Source of the DNA: CALLPQ01 sp964392325
GTDB lineage: Bacteria; Pseudomonadota; Alphaproteobacteria; Caulobacterales; Parvularculaceae
Direction of reading: 5' to 3'
DNA: 64,000 bases
Assembly: GCA_964392325.1 (NCBI GenBank)
Contig: CAYMPJ010000006.1
Coordinates: 89,695-153,694 of the forward strand
Shown here piece by piece: positions 43,071-53,364 of the stretch; positions within the stretch are counted from its first letter, which is position 1; every line of letters begins with the position of its first letter. Below the pieces are notes generated by a model. It did no database searches. It was not told the origin of the DNA and was given only the letters and a program-made list of their open reading frames with translations. Made by a program: the position numbers and the translations under genes.

Positions 43071-45701
43071 ATGAAAGTCGACAAACCCTCATCTCCAAAG
43101 CTCTCCCCTGAGGAGCTTCTAGAAGGCTTTGAATGGGAAGGCTTTGCGCCCAAGGACTTTGATGGTGAAAAGAACAATATTGCCTCTTCGAAATCCCAAA
43201 GCCAAAATGATCACCCGGATGACGGCCCTAGCGAGCATCTGTTTGATAAAACGGATAGCAAATTGGCCGGCCTTGAGGATAGTCAAGAGCCCTTAGAAAA
43301 TACGGATGCATCGGACCTCTTCACACCCGATGACACCAATGCTCTCACAGACTATTTGCATCAGCTCTCTCCGAAACGCTTATCAATTTTAACAGGGTTG
43401 TTCTTGTGCTTTGTCGCGGCCTTACTGGTATTCAAGATGAATGCAGAAGATCGTGGCCGACGTACGGAAGCTGAACTACGTCTGAACCACACTGTTCAAA
43501 CCAGCAGTGCGGGAATGAACATCGATATTATGACGGGCGTCTCTCCTGGCCGCTCACTCGGAACTGATTTACCACCAGGGGCAATTGTCAGTTTCTACCA
43601 TCTCTCCTCAACGGCCAGCATTCTCGCAACCGCAGGCTCCACCGACATCGTCACCATAGACCCTCTAACAATTGCTACCCTTCCGCTTAGCAAACATGGT
43701 AATTTAATTCTCGAACTTGATCCGCGCGCTGTGGCCGCCAGCTGGAAACCTCTCGATAATGGAGAAGTCCTTCTTGCGATCACCCCCGCAAAAGACATGT
43801 TTGGGCGCCAGCCATTATGGATCGGGTATTTTGGTTTGCTTGGCGCGATTACGCTTTTATCCGCAGGTCTGATGCGCGCATTCATCCGCCAAAATGCAGC
43901 CGCCCACGAAGCGGCAAAAGCCCTAACTGGCTATATCCGAATGAATGATGCCCTTTCCAATGGCAAATGCTGCCCTTGGTCATTCAACGAGATTTCTCGA
44001 AAGGTCATGCTTTCCAAAACGCTTCTGGAACCAGTTGGCCTTGGTAATCGGGATCGATATTTTTCCTTACAAGAGCTGACCAATCTTATTCACCCTAAAG
44101 ATTTGCGCAGAACCCTTGGCGTGTTTACCGGGGAACGAGAAGATTGTCATGAGGCCGTAACCAGGCTTCGTAAAGGGCGCGGGGAATGGTCAAAAATTCT
44201 AATTCGCACCCAGCCGGGCGCTGGACGCAGAAGTCGCAGCGGCATCGCTTTTGACATTTCGTCACTTTCACTGCCCCCCTCTCAAAAACCTGCCTCACCC
44301 AAACCCTATACCAATGATAATTTTGCGGTTCAAATAGAGGGCTCATCACTCGCCCATACACGCCTCAATGAAGCCATTGATGCGATTGCGGATGCATTTA
44401 TCCTGTGGGATGAGGAGCAACGCCTAATCAGCTGTAATCATCGATTTACCAAACTGTTCAAAATTGAACCTTCTCAAATTAAAACAGGGATGAGCCTTGA
44501 GCAATTATGTGCTCTAGCCAAAGCCGGTCAGCATCTAATTAAAACGCATTTTGCGCCTACATTTGAGGAAGATGAGGCTAAGAACCCGAATTCTACAGAA
44601 CTCGGCCTGCCCAATGACCGCTGGCTACAAATTTCCCGCCGCAAAACAAGCACTGGCGGATTGGTATGCCTTGCTTCGAATATCACTGAACTCAAACGCC
44701 GCACACGCGCATACATGAAACGTGAACGCCAGCTTGAACGCACAGTATCCGATCTAGAACGTTCGCGCCAAGAACTGTCAGAAACAACGCGTAACTACGC
44801 ACTTGAAAAACGCCGCGCTGAAGATGCAAGCCAGTCAAAGTCTGAATTTTTAGCAAATATGAGCCACGAGCTGCGCACCCCGCTCAATGCCATCAACGGA
44901 TTTTCAGAGGTAATGCAATCTGAACTCTATGGGCCGCTTGGAAATATTAAGTACAAGGAATATATCGACGACATTCATGCAAGCGGGCGGCACTTACTCG
45001 AATTGATCGATGACATTCTTGACATGTCACGAATTGAAGCAGGACGCTTAATGCTGGACTTACAGCGTGTTGAACTAGATCGTATTCTCAATGAGAGCAT
45101 TCGTCTGGTAACCAAGCGGGCAAACGATGTGGGCATTACATTCACCGCTTCAGCCGATCATGCGCCGCCAATTTTTGCTGATAGCCGGGCGGCCAAGCAG
45201 GTCACTTTGAACCTGCTAGCAAATGCAATAAAATTTACGAAGGAAGATGGGCGCGTCACCCTCACCACAGAAGCTGATCTTGATTGTGTATCCATTTTGA
45301 TTACCGATACAGGGTGCGGCATAGAAAAAGATCTCCTCAACAAGCTGGGCAGCCCATTCGAGCTTGGCGACGAACAGTCTTTACGTGCTCGCTCAAATGC
45401 CGGACTTAATGGTTCAGGTCTAAATGGATCGGGCCTTAATGGGTCAGGTTTGGGCCTTGCTCTGTCAAAATCCCTTATGGAAATGCAAGGCGGGATTCTT
45501 GCTCTTAGCTCCGAGCCTGGAAAAGGCACCATCGCCTGTGCAACCTTCCCGCGCCGTGAGGGTGCAAAAATTCGCCTACCCCAGTTTATTCGTAAAGATG
45601 CACATATTCTGACCAAGGCTTCAGAGCCTAAGAAGCAAATCAAACCGATCCCTTCTTTAGCGCACGGCAAAAAAATTAATCCAGCTCAAGCAGCTGAGTA
45701 G
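43071..45701 (+). CDS. PAS-containing membrane sensor histidine kinase (PleC/DivJ-like)
   Basis: 876 residues from the ATG at 43071 (GGTAGAAG upstream; an earlier TTG at 43032 has no such site). Two membrane helices, near residues 105-125 and 238-262, bracket a periplasmic domain. PAS-like regions follow (about 300-410 and 440-550), then HisKA with MSHELRTPLNAINGFSEVM (His near 599) and an HATPase_c domain with ANAIKFTKED (N box), ITDTGCGI (G1) and the G2 box. The G2 box is preceded by three tandem GLNGS units (778-792). It probably signals through phosphotransfer in cell-cycle control. A short gap leads into the DUF418 gene, so the two may be co-transcribed. Confidence 0.88.
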   Translation: MKVDKPSSPKLSPEELLEGFEWEGFAPKDFDGEKNNIASSKSQSQNDHPDDGPSEHLFDKTDSKLAGLEDSQEPLENTDASDLFTPDDTNALTDYLHQLSPKRLSILTGLFLCFVAALLVFKMNAEDRGRRTEAELRLNHTVQTSSAGMNIDIMTGVSPGRSLGTDLPPGAIVSFYHLSSTASILATAGSTDIVTIDPLTIATLPLSKHGNLILELDPRAVAASWKPLDNGEVLLAITPAKDMFGRQPLWIGYFGLLGAITLLSAGLMRAFIRQNAAAHEAAKALTGYIRMNDALSNGKCCPWSFNEISRKVMLSKTLLEPVGLGNRDRYFSLQELTNLIHPKDLRRTLGVFTGEREDCHEAVTRLRKGRGEWSKILIRTQPGAGRRSRSGIAFDISSLSLPPSQKPASPKPYTNDNFAVQIEGSSLAHTRLNEAIDAIADAFILWDEEQRLISCNHRFTKLFKIEPSQIKTGMSLEQLCALAKAGQHLIKTHFAPTFEEDEAKNPNSTELGLPNDRWLQISRRKTSTGGLVCLASNITELKRRTRAYMKRERQLERTVSDLERSRQELSETTRNYALEKRRAEDASQSKSEFLANMSHELRTPLNAINGFSEVMQSELYGPLGNIKYKEYIDDIHASGRHLLELIDDILDMSRIEAGRLMLDLQRVELDRILNESIRLVTKRANDVGITFTASADHAPPIFADSRAAKQVTLNLLANAIKFTKEDGRVTLTTEADLDCVSILITDTGCGIEKDLLNKLGSPFELGDEQSLRARSNAGLNGSGLNGSGLNGSGLGLALSKSLMEMQGGILALSSEPGKGTIACATFPRREGAKIRLPQFIRKDAHILTKASEPKKQIKPIPSLAHGKKINPAQAAE
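45402..45446 (+). repeat. Three in-frame 15-bp repeats in the kinase ATP lid
   Basis: Three consecutive units encode Gly-Leu-Asn-Gly-Ser, leading into GLGLAL of the G2 box. The units use different synonymous codons (GGA CTT AAT GGT TCA, GGT CTA AAT GGA TCG, GGC CTT AAT GGG TCA). Confidence 0.85.
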
Positions 45702-45707
45702 TCCTTA

Positions 45708-46940
45708 ATGTCGGATGCTCCGATCCCACCCGGCATTAGATATCACAGCCTTGACCTCTTACGCGGTATCGCTGTTCTCGCCATTTTCACTGTAAATATA
45801 AAAGACATGGCCGCGCCGTTCGCCTATTACGCCAATGCCAGTTTATGGCCCGGCCCCCATGATATGACATTTGCAGGGCTGCAAGCCTTCCTGATTGAGG
45901 ATAAATGGCGCACAATTTTCACAGCACTGTTTGGCGCAGGAATCGTCTTGATTGCGCAAAAAACAAATAAGAATGACGCACGCCCCATACATCTCTTATA
46001 CCGTCGATTGGGTTGGCTTTGCGCATTCGGGTTTATCCATCTGATCCTGATTTGGGGCGGCGATATTTTAATTACCTATGCGCTCACTGGATTTGTCGCA
46101 ACATTGTTCTGGCGTCTCTCACTCAAACGCTTGTGGTATTTATGCGCGTTTTTTTTGGGGTCGTCTTATTTATGGATCGGCATTTTTGATGGTTTCCTCC
46201 TCATCGATAACGCTTTACGCGCGGACGTGAAATCTGTGATGTGGACTATCAATCCTGATAGCATACCACGCGAGGTAACCACCTTCTTATCACCTAATGT
46301 AAGCGATCATATATGGGAGCGCTTATTATATGCACCTGAATATATTTTGACCTATTTTCTTGCCGGTGGGCGATTTGTCGAGACACTCGGCATTATGCTT
46401 GGAGGGATGGCACTATGGAAAAATGGATTTTTAAAAGCAGAACTTAACCCGCAAACCTATAAGAAAATCGCAATTGCTGGATTGGGACTAGCAATAATAC
46501 TCGACGCAGGTCGATGGGCAGCATTGATTATAAGCGGTTGGAATTTTGATATATTTGTTATTAGTCTGTATTCGAATTTTTTTAATGGTCTGGCCGGTGG
46601 CTTGGGGTTTGCCGCCCTGATCATGCTGTGGGCACAACCACCCTCACAATCGAAACAAAAAGGCCCAAGTTTCATTCAAAAGAGTTTTGCAAACGCAGGA
46701 AAAATGGCATTCACAAATTATATTGCCTGCTCATTAATCGGCACGACTTTATTTTATGGCCATGGGTTTTCTCTCTTTGGAGAACTCACCCTCGCTGAGT
46801 TAATGGGCATAGTCGCGATCACATGGGTCGGACTATTACTCTTCTCTTCCTTTTGGCTCGCTCTTTTTCGCTTTGGGCCGTTAGAATGGCTATGGCGCTC
46901 GCTCACCTATGGACGCGTACAGCCAATATTGGGGAAATAA
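45708..46940 (+). CDS. DUF418 family membrane protein
   Basis: 410 residues with about 9-10 hydrophobic helices. The N-terminus SLDLLRGIAVLAIFTVNIKDM and the segment DKWRTIFTALFGAGIVLI are characteristic of the DUF418/YeiB group of acyltransferase-3-like membrane proteins; the C-terminal block includes FANAGKMAFTNYIACSLIG and RFGPLEWLWRSLTYGR. The function is not established; related proteins modify envelope polymers with acyl groups. It starts 7 bases after the kinase stop codon, so translational coupling is likely, and converges with prfB, 7 bases away. Confidence 0.85.
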   Translation: MSDAPIPPGIRYHSLDLLRGIAVLAIFTVNIKDMAAPFAYYANASLWPGPHDMTFAGLQAFLIEDKWRTIFTALFGAGIVLIAQKTNKNDARPIHLLYRRLGWLCAFGFIHLILIWGGDILITYALTGFVATLFWRLSLKRLWYLCAFFLGSSYLWIGIFDGFLLIDNALRADVKSVMWTINPDSIPREVTTFLSPNVSDHIWERLLYAPEYILTYFLAGGRFVETLGIMLGGMALWKNGFLKAELNPQTYKKIAIAGLGLAIILDAGRWAALIISGWNFDIFVISLYSNFFNGLAGGLGFAALIMLWAQPPSQSKQKGPSFIQKSFANAGKMAFTNYIACSLIGTTLFYGHGFSLFGELTLAELMGIVAITWVGLLLFSSFWLALFRFGPLEWLWRSLTYGRVQPILGK

Positions 46941-46947
46941 AATCCGT

Positions 46948-48052
46948 TTAACCGCCCGTTACCCGGGCTGCCAGAGCGGCCGCCATAAACTGGTCCAGAT
47001 CACCGTCAAGCACTTGCTCGGGGCTAGAGCTTTCAACACGCGTGCGCAAATCCTTCACCATCTGATAGGGTTGCATGACATAGGAACGAATTTGATGCCC
47101 CCAACCAATATCGGTTTTCGATGCAGCCGTGGCTTGTGCTTCTTCCTCGCGGCGTTGCAGCTCTCGCTCATAAAGTCGCGCGCGCAACATATCCCATGCC
47201 GTTGCACGATTTTTATGCTGTGAACGCTGGTTTTGACATTGCACAACAATTCCCGTCGGTTCATGGGTAATGCGCACAGCACTGTCCGTTGTGTTAACAT
47301 GCTGTCCGCCCGCACCAGAGGCACGATAGGTATCGATACGACAATCACTTTCATTGACATCAATTTCAATACGATCATCAATCACGGGATAAACCCAAAT
47401 CGAAGCGAAAGATGTATGGCGCTTGGCGTTGGAATCAAACGGCGATATACGAACCAATCTGTGCACCCCTGATTCAGTTTTCGTCCAGCCATACGCATTA
47501 TGGCCTTTCACCTGAATAGTCGCAGATTTTATTCCCGCCTCATCCCCCGGCAGCTCTTCGATTACATCAACCTTATAGCCTGATTTTTGCGCCCAGCGTA
47601 CATACATGCGCAATAACATCGCCGCCCAATCATTTGACTCAGTTCCGCCCGCGCCGGGGTGGATCTCGATAAAACAATCATTGGCATCGGCCTCCCCTGA
47701 TAAAAGCGCTTCGCTTTCGGCTTTTGCCGCTCTCTTGGTCAGAACTTCCATCATGGATTGCGCCTCATCGAGGCTTGCATCATCACTTTCTTCCTCGGCC
47801 ATTTCGGCAAGGGTAATGATATCTTCCATCTCGCTGGTAATTTCGCTAACCGCGTTAATTTGGGTCTCTAGCGCATTGCGCTCTTGCATCAATTTTTGCG
47901 CAGCTTCCGGGTCATCCCAAAGATCCGAGGCTTCAGCACGTTGGTTTAAAGTCGCTAATCTTTGCTGGGCTGTATCCCAGTCAAAGACGCCTCCTCAGCA
48001 GCTCAACGGACTGCTTGATGGCTTCGCTCAAATTTACAATTTCTGCACGCAT
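46948..48052 (-). CDS. prfB: Peptide chain release factor 2, with programmed +1 frameshift
   Basis: 367 residues when the programmed frameshift is made. The gene starts with ATG at 48052, codes MRAEIVNLSEAIKQSVELLRRRL-like residues up to CTT, meets an in-frame TGA (47981-47983) and continues in the +1 frame as DWDTAQQRLATLNQRAE. A standard gene call would miss the first 50 or so codons. RF2 features are present: SPFDSNAKRHTSF (stop-codon recognition) and RASGAGGQHVNTTD with the catalytic GGQ. RF2 ends translation at UGA and UAA. Its level is regulated by the frameshift itself. It lies upstream of mrcA in the genome order but downstream in transcription, a common alphaproteobacterial arrangement. 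Confidence 0.95.
47980..47995 (-). promoter_or_regulatory. prfB programmed frameshift site
   Basis: On the minus strand AGGAGG (47990-47995), CGT, then CTT TGA C (47980-47986) reproduces the known frameshift element: an internal Shine-Dalgarno sequence just upstream of a slippery CUU with an in-frame UGA. High RF2 ends translation at the UGA; low RF2 lets the ribosome shift to +1 and make full-length protein. Confidence 0.95.
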
Positions 48053-48176
48053 GGATAATCAACTCAAAATTTACAAGACCCATCCGATTGCCACACGGCG
48101 GTTCACCCAATGAAAAAAGCACATAGTTCGTGCACCTTAATTTTAGTGCTAAGGCCCAATAGGCTTTCATGCAAGC

Positions 48177-50813
48177 TTAATAAATGCCGCCAAGATTATC
48201 TGTCTCTTCGGGGCGTCTGGGCGCATTAGGGGAAGAACTTAGAAGATCAAGATCAGATGACCCGTCAAGCACTTGGGTATCGCCGATCCTGTCTTCGGTT
48301 TTGAACGCCTCTAAAACAACATCCGTCTCACCAAAACTTGCTGGCTGGCCGGTTTTTCCGTTCACCCGCACCAGACGCACACCCGGCGGAACCCGGAAAG
48401 GAAGCCCCGGTTGTTCTGCAAGGGCTTCCTTCATGAAATCAGCAAAGATCGGCGCAGCCACCTTACCCCCGGCCTCGCCCACTCCGAGAGTGCGCGGCAA
48501 ATCAAAACCAACATATGCCCCAGCGGCCAAATCGGGAGAAAAACCCACAAACCAGGCATCTTTATAATCATTGGTTGTACCGGTCTTTCCGGCGGTTGGC
48601 TTATCGAGAATACGTCGCACCGCAGAGCCTGTGCCCCGACGCACAACGCCCTCCAATATCGATACCATTTGATAGGCTGTGCGCGGATCAAGAATAGGAG
48701 GGCGATTATCTGGTAGGACAGGTTCAGTTTGTCCGTCCCATTTAACCACATTACACTCCGGGCATTCACGCTGATCGCGGCGATAAATTGTCTTGCCTGA
48801 ACGGTCTTGAACGCGATCTATCAATACCGGCTCGATTTGTTTTCCGCCATTAACAAATATGGCGTAGGCTGAGGTTATTTTCAGAAGACTTGTTTCCGCA
48901 GATCCCAGCGAGATCGCAAGCTCGCGTGGCATATTGTTAGATAGGTTAAATTTGGAAACATAACTTATAATTTTCTGTATACCCAAATCCTGCGCTAATC
49001 GAGCTGTCATGGTATTACGAGACTTTTCTATACCGTGCCGCAATGTGCTTGGCCCACCAAAACGCCCCTCGACATAATTGCCCGGGCGCCACCACTTATT
49101 TCCCACGGTCGGTGCAACAAAAGGCGCATCCAACACTAATGAGGATGGAGAATAGCCGCTATCGAGAGCGAGTGAATAGATAAAGGGTTTGAACGTTGAG
49201 CCGGGTTGGCGCAAAGCCTGTTTAGCACGGTTAAATTCGGAGAGTTGGAACGAAAACCCGCCCACCATTGCCAGAACTCTACCCGTATGCGGATCAATCG
49301 CAACGAACCCTCCATTAATGGCTGGAACTTGCCTTAGAAAATAATCCCCTTCGACAACATCGCCTTCTTCATTCTTAAAAGGATCAGCATAGATAATATC
49401 GCCGCGGGTGAGAATTTCCTCGCTAGAGCTAATCTCTTCGCCTTGACTATCTGCGCTAAGATATTCTTTTGCCCAGGAAAAACCCTCAGTGCGAATTTTA
49501 CCGATTGATCCATCGGCAAAGCCAATTTTTACTTCTTTCTTCTTGACGCCTAAAACCAGAGCCGGACGCCAAGGCGCCAAATCATTTCCGATAACCTTTT
49601 CGCTGGTAAGCGCTTTAGCTTTATCAGAGAAATTTGCTTGCCAATCTTCCCCTGGTTCAATATTAGCAATCGGTCCACGCCAACCATGGCGCATATCATA
49701 TTCGACCAACCATCGACGAAGCGCTATCCCCGCTGTTCTCTGAAGATGGGGATCAAGAGTTGTCCGAACAGCAAGCCCGCCATGATAGAGCGCATCTACG
49801 CCGTAAAGGGCTGCGACTTCTTTGCGGACCTGTTCTGCAAAATATTGCGTCGCCCATTCGCGCGCGCCTAATGGCGGTGCAAGGGCTGCGTTAAACTCAG
49901 AATCCAAAGCCCTATTATGTTCTTGTTCATCAATCATCCCATCTTCGAACATGCGCCCGATAATATAGTTGCGCCGATCAATAGCCTGTTGGCGACGACC
50001 GATTGGATGATAATTACTCGGGGCCTTTGGTAAGGCAGCAAGATAGGCCGCCTCTTCCGTCGAGAGTTCAGACAAAGGCTTGTTAAAATAATTCAGGGCA
50101 GCCGATGCAACACCATATGCGCGATTGCCAAGATAAATTTCATTGAGATAGAGTTCCAATATCTGGTCTTTTGAAAACGTATTTTCAATACGTCTTGCGA
50201 GCAACCATTCGCGCACTTTACGCTCTATTTTACGGTCATCGGTAAGTAGGAAATTTTTAGCGACTTGTTGAGTGATGGTCGATGCACCAATCAACCGGCG
50301 ACCTTTACCGGTGATTTTATTAATCGCATTTTGTATAATCATACCACGAACAATCGCGCGATAATCCAAACCATCATGTGTATAAAAATTCTGATCTTCA
50401 CCGGCAACAAACGCGTTCTTGACGTGTTCGGGAATCGCGCTGATGGGCACAAACAGACGACTTTCCGTCGCAAATTCTGCAACAAGAGATCCATCACCCC
50501 CATAGACCCGTGTGGTGACGGGAGGCTCATAGTTGGCCAGAATATCGTGACTTGGTAAATCCTTACTTTGCTTGTTAAGGTAATAAGCCCCAAAGCCAAC
50601 AACAGCGAGTAGCGCGACCACGCCAAGGCCAAATACAAGCCCGGTCAAGCGCACGAATAGACCCCATATGGAAGTGCCTCGCTTTTTTCGAGACTTGCCT
50701 TTCGCGCGTGTTCTACGATCAGCGGCAATTGGCCCTTCAGATCGCGATTCAACTGGATCTAATGTGCGTTGATCAGCAGCTAGTTTTGGGCCTGCTGGTT
50801 TCTCATCTGTCAT
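48177..50813 (-). CDS. mrcA: Penicillin-binding protein 1A (bifunctional transglycosylase/transpeptidase)
   Basis: 878 residues. A cytoplasmic basic N-terminus and one TM helix (about 50-70) are followed by a glycosyltransferase domain (EDQNFYTHDGLDYRAI near residue 138, GASTITQQVAKNFLLT) and a transpeptidase domain with SxxK as STFK near 538, SRN in KSRNTMTAR and KTGT near 740. A C-terminal extension ends LGGIY. It polymerises glycan strands and cross-links peptides in the periplasm. Note the low-complexity, Lys/Arg-rich first 50 residues. It is transcribed after amiC on the same strand. Confidence 0.95.
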   Translation of the reverse strand: MTDEKPAGPKLAADQRTLDPVESRSEGPIAADRRTRAKGKSRKKRGTSIWGLFVRLTGLVFGLGVVALLAVVGFGAYYLNKQSKDLPSHDILANYEPPVTTRVYGGDGSLVAEFATESRLFVPISAIPEHVKNAFVAGEDQNFYTHDGLDYRAIVRGMIIQNAINKITGKGRRLIGASTITQQVAKNFLLTDDRKIERKVREWLLARRIENTFSKDQILELYLNEIYLGNRAYGVASAALNYFNKPLSELSTEEAAYLAALPKAPSNYHPIGRRQQAIDRRNYIIGRMFEDGMIDEQEHNRALDSEFNAALAPPLGAREWATQYFAEQVRKEVAALYGVDALYHGGLAVRTTLDPHLQRTAGIALRRWLVEYDMRHGWRGPIANIEPGEDWQANFSDKAKALTSEKVIGNDLAPWRPALVLGVKKKEVKIGFADGSIGKIRTEGFSWAKEYLSADSQGEEISSSEEILTRGDIIYADPFKNEEGDVVEGDYFLRQVPAINGGFVAIDPHTGRVLAMVGGFSFQLSEFNRAKQALRQPGSTFKPFIYSLALDSGYSPSSLVLDAPFVAPTVGNKWWRPGNYVEGRFGGPSTLRHGIEKSRNTMTARLAQDLGIQKIISYVSKFNLSNNMPRELAISLGSAETSLLKITSAYAIFVNGGKQIEPVLIDRVQDRSGKTIYRRDQRECPECNVVKWDGQTEPVLPDNRPPILDPRTAYQMVSILEGVVRRGTGSAVRRILDKPTAGKTGTTNDYKDAWFVGFSPDLAAGAYVGFDLPRTLGVGEAGGKVAAPIFADFMKEALAEQPGLPFRVPPGVRLVRVNGKTGQPASFGETDVVLEAFKTEDRIGDTQVLDGSSDLDLLSSSPNAPRRPEETDNLGGIY

Positions 50814-51260
50814 AACTCAATCCAATACTCAATTTCTCATCTGCCCTTAACTGATACGCTTTTTGTGTGTACTCTGGTCAAGCCTATCATATGTCATCCA
50901 CCCGTTACCGCGATAATACGCCATCATCGCCGGATTATCAAAGCGCCTTTTCTAGTATGCACTTGACGCTCGCTAATCCCTTCAAGGCTCTAACCTTCTG
51001 TTTTGTCGTGTATTTCCATAAAATACCCGCCTTACTTTAATAGGCAAAGCCTAACACAAATTTCATAAAGGGTTTGCACCATAAATACAGCAGCAAATAG
51101 GGCAAAATCCATCCGCAATAATGGCTTTCATGGGGTATTTATGGAAAATTTCCAAACTCATAAAGCCAACACGCCCATCAGGGCGTGTGACTTTTCGATC
51201 TATCTCACTCAGCGGGAATTGCCTGGCGACACTCGATGAGAAATCTCCTTGGACAGGGCC
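50814..51260. other. Intergenic region between amiC and mrcA
   Basis: 447 bases. One probable terminator (51169-51188) follows amiC. A pair of related sequences, ATTTCCATAAAATACCC at about 51013-51029 and its rough reverse complement near 51133-51149, form a long-range imperfect inverted repeat. Frames here have no ribosome binding site, so I call no gene. Confidence 0.5.
51169..51188 (-). terminator. Candidate terminator downstream of amiC
   Basis: ACACGCCC (51169-51176) and GGGCGTGT (51181-51188) form a perfect 8-bp stem with a 4-base loop, about 70 bases after the amiC stop. The T-run is weak in both directions. Confidence 0.5.
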
Positions 51261-53063
51261 CTATTCAAGTCCGCCAGTCGTACCAACATCAAGGTTAGCC
51301 CGAGGGCTGGTTTGTCCGGGCAAATCGGCGCGCAGGGATGTATCATTGAAAAAATAATCATCAATTGCAGTCGACACAGCGCCCATGGTTTTATTGCGCC
51401 ATTTTTCGTTTGTGAGATTGCCTTCATCATTAATATTGGAAATAAACGCCATCTCCAACAATACGGCCGGAACATCTGGGCGCAGCAGCACCTTTAAGTC
51501 CTCTTTGCGCTGAGCATTTTTAACCAGAGGCGTTACATTACGTAGCCGTGCCAAAACCATACTCGCAAAACGGGCGCTCTCACTTTTTGTTTTCTTCTGC
51601 ACAACATCGAATAAAATCGGCCCCAAATCAGAGGAGAACTCCGCCAGATCATCATCAAAAGCTTCTAGCGAGCGCTTCGCACCTTCATCCGAGAGAGTAT
51701 AGACTGAACTCCCCCGCAAGGTTTCATCATCATTACCATCAGCATGCAGCGATATAAAAAGATTTGCCCCCACATCGCGGGCAATTTGAGCCCGCTGATC
51801 AAGCTCAACCTTGCGGTCATCCCCGCGTGTCATCACAACACGGTAACGCCCCGTTTTTACAAGATATTGGCTTAAAGTTTGCGCTGCGGCCAGATTTACG
51901 TCTTTCTCAAGCGTTCCCAATTGTCCCACGGCACCTGGATGACCACCACCATGGCCGGGATCAATCACGATTGTAATTTTTTGCGGACCAGAAACGGTTA
52001 CAATTTTTTTGTCCGGTTTTGAATCTGGGTTTTGCGGGTTAGTATCCGCTTTTGAGGCAAATAATTTATTATTATTGCGTGCACGCGATGTTGCCGCTTC
52101 CTGTCGTTGTTTACGAGACTCTTCCTCGGCGATAATATCAGCAACGGATTTTTCTGCACCATCCACATTATTTTTTGCGAGCTTGTCTGCACTACGAACC
52201 ACATTACTGCTGGCCACATTTTTTTGTGACGGGCTGATTTCCTCGGGTACACTTAAACGTAAATTTTCTTGACGTTGAATTTTCTGGCTAGAATTTTCTT
52301 GAGTGGAGGGTGATTGATTTTGCGCACCAGTGCGCAATTGCGACGATAATCGCGATGGTTTTACGCTCGGCGATTGCGTGATCAGAAATGGATTTCTTGC
52401 GCTCTCAGCTGGTTGTATTAATCCGGCATTCGGCCCGGCAATGCGCGGCAGCGACGCCATATAATCGGAACGACTTGCATCATATAAATCGATCACCAAT
52501 CGATGGTGTTTTAATGAACGCGTCGGATCCAGAACAAAAACATTGTCAATCCTTGCGGTCCGGGCAAAGTCTAAAATATAGCGACTTGCCCCCGTCTTAC
52601 CCGCGCCTCCATGGACATGACGAGCAACATGACCTTTACCTCTGCGCCAACCGGGTTGCTCATTGATTGTGAGCGGGTTTTTAATATTCGCAAATTCAAT
52701 TATCAAACGACCCTTGTCACGATCATTACCCATCAATTCAAAATTTGGATTACCAACGACATCAAAGACAATCCGTGTTTTTGCGCCGTCGGGTCCAAAG
52801 CGGACATTTTTAATCCGAGCTTGTGTTTGCAAACTATTCGTTTGCTGGGCAGAAGCCGCCCCAAAAATCAGGCTTTTATGGTTGAGACTGTCAATTGCAT
52901 GAAAAGCAATCAGGAAAAATAGTGCGACCAATAAAAAACGAGTAACGCCGACAAAAGCGCGCAAACCAAGGATAAGACAATAGTCCGGGCGCAGGGCAAT
53001 CCCGCTGGAAACCCCTTCCTTGCGGTTGTTTGTTTGCCCGTATATCTCTAAATCCATGATCAT
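51261..53063 (-). CDS. amiC: N-acetylmuramoyl-L-alanine amidase with AMIN domain
   Basis: 600 residues from the ATG at 53063 (another ATG at 53057; a TTG at 53081 is less likely). A hydrophobic segment near residues 35-60 (FLLVALFFLIAFHAI) is a signal or anchor. An AMIN domain follows (about 80-200, KTRIVFDVVGNPNFEL), then a polar linker and a C-terminal Amidase_3 domain with VIDPGHGGGHPGAVG near 370, KDVNLAAAQTL, LFISLHADG and PAVLLEMAFISN. Its zinc ligands (His, Glu, His) are in place. It splits peptidoglycan at the septum. It is divergent from rne over a long intergenic region. Confidence 0.92.
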   Translation of the reverse strand: MIMDLEIYGQTNNRKEGVSSGIALRPDYCLILGLRAFVGVTRFLLVALFFLIAFHAIDSLNHKSLIFGAASAQQTNSLQTQARIKNVRFGPDGAKTRIVFDVVGNPNFELMGNDRDKGRLIIEFANIKNPLTINEQPGWRRGKGHVARHVHGGAGKTGASRYILDFARTARIDNVFVLDPTRSLKHHRLVIDLYDASRSDYMASLPRIAGPNAGLIQPAESARNPFLITQSPSVKPSRLSSQLRTGAQNQSPSTQENSSQKIQRQENLRLSVPEEISPSQKNVASSNVVRSADKLAKNNVDGAEKSVADIIAEEESRKQRQEAATSRARNNNKLFASKADTNPQNPDSKPDKKIVTVSGPQKITIVIDPGHGGGHPGAVGQLGTLEKDVNLAAAQTLSQYLVKTGRYRVVMTRGDDRKVELDQRAQIARDVGANLFISLHADGNDDETLRGSSVYTLSDEGAKRSLEAFDDDLAEFSSDLGPILFDVVQKKTKSESARFASMVLARLRNVTPLVKNAQRKEDLKVLLRPDVPAVLLEMAFISNINDEGNLTNEKWRNKTMGAVSTAIDDYFFNDTSLRADLPGQTSPRANLDVGTTGGLE

Positions 53064-53364
53064 TCTAATTTGTCGATCCAAATCAAACTTTTGCGCTGGC
53101 TATTTACGCGAACAGATAACACAAATGCAATAAAATCAGTTGCAAAATCAAGCTCATCTTAACAATTTCTAACGCCAATAATGATCCTGAACCCTTCCAG
53201 TTATCATGCCAAACTGTTTTTACCAGACCAAAAATGGGTAATGCCTCAAAAAGGTAGCCATTACCAAGCATATCAACAGTAAACGATCTGATTCAAACAT
53301 TTTCGCATTATACGAACTGCTCAGGGTCTTGGGCCCTAAAGACCAGCATTGTTTTGGAACATCG

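Noticed and set aside
45158..45670. 170-codon minus-strand frame within the sensor kinase gene
   Set aside because: It is a shadow of the kinase reading frame, without its own start signals.
51013..51149. Imperfect inverted pair ATTTCCATAAAATACCC / reverse complement
   Set aside because: Over 100 bases apart with mismatches and in AT-rich DNA; not strong enough for a mobile-element end or regulatory claim.
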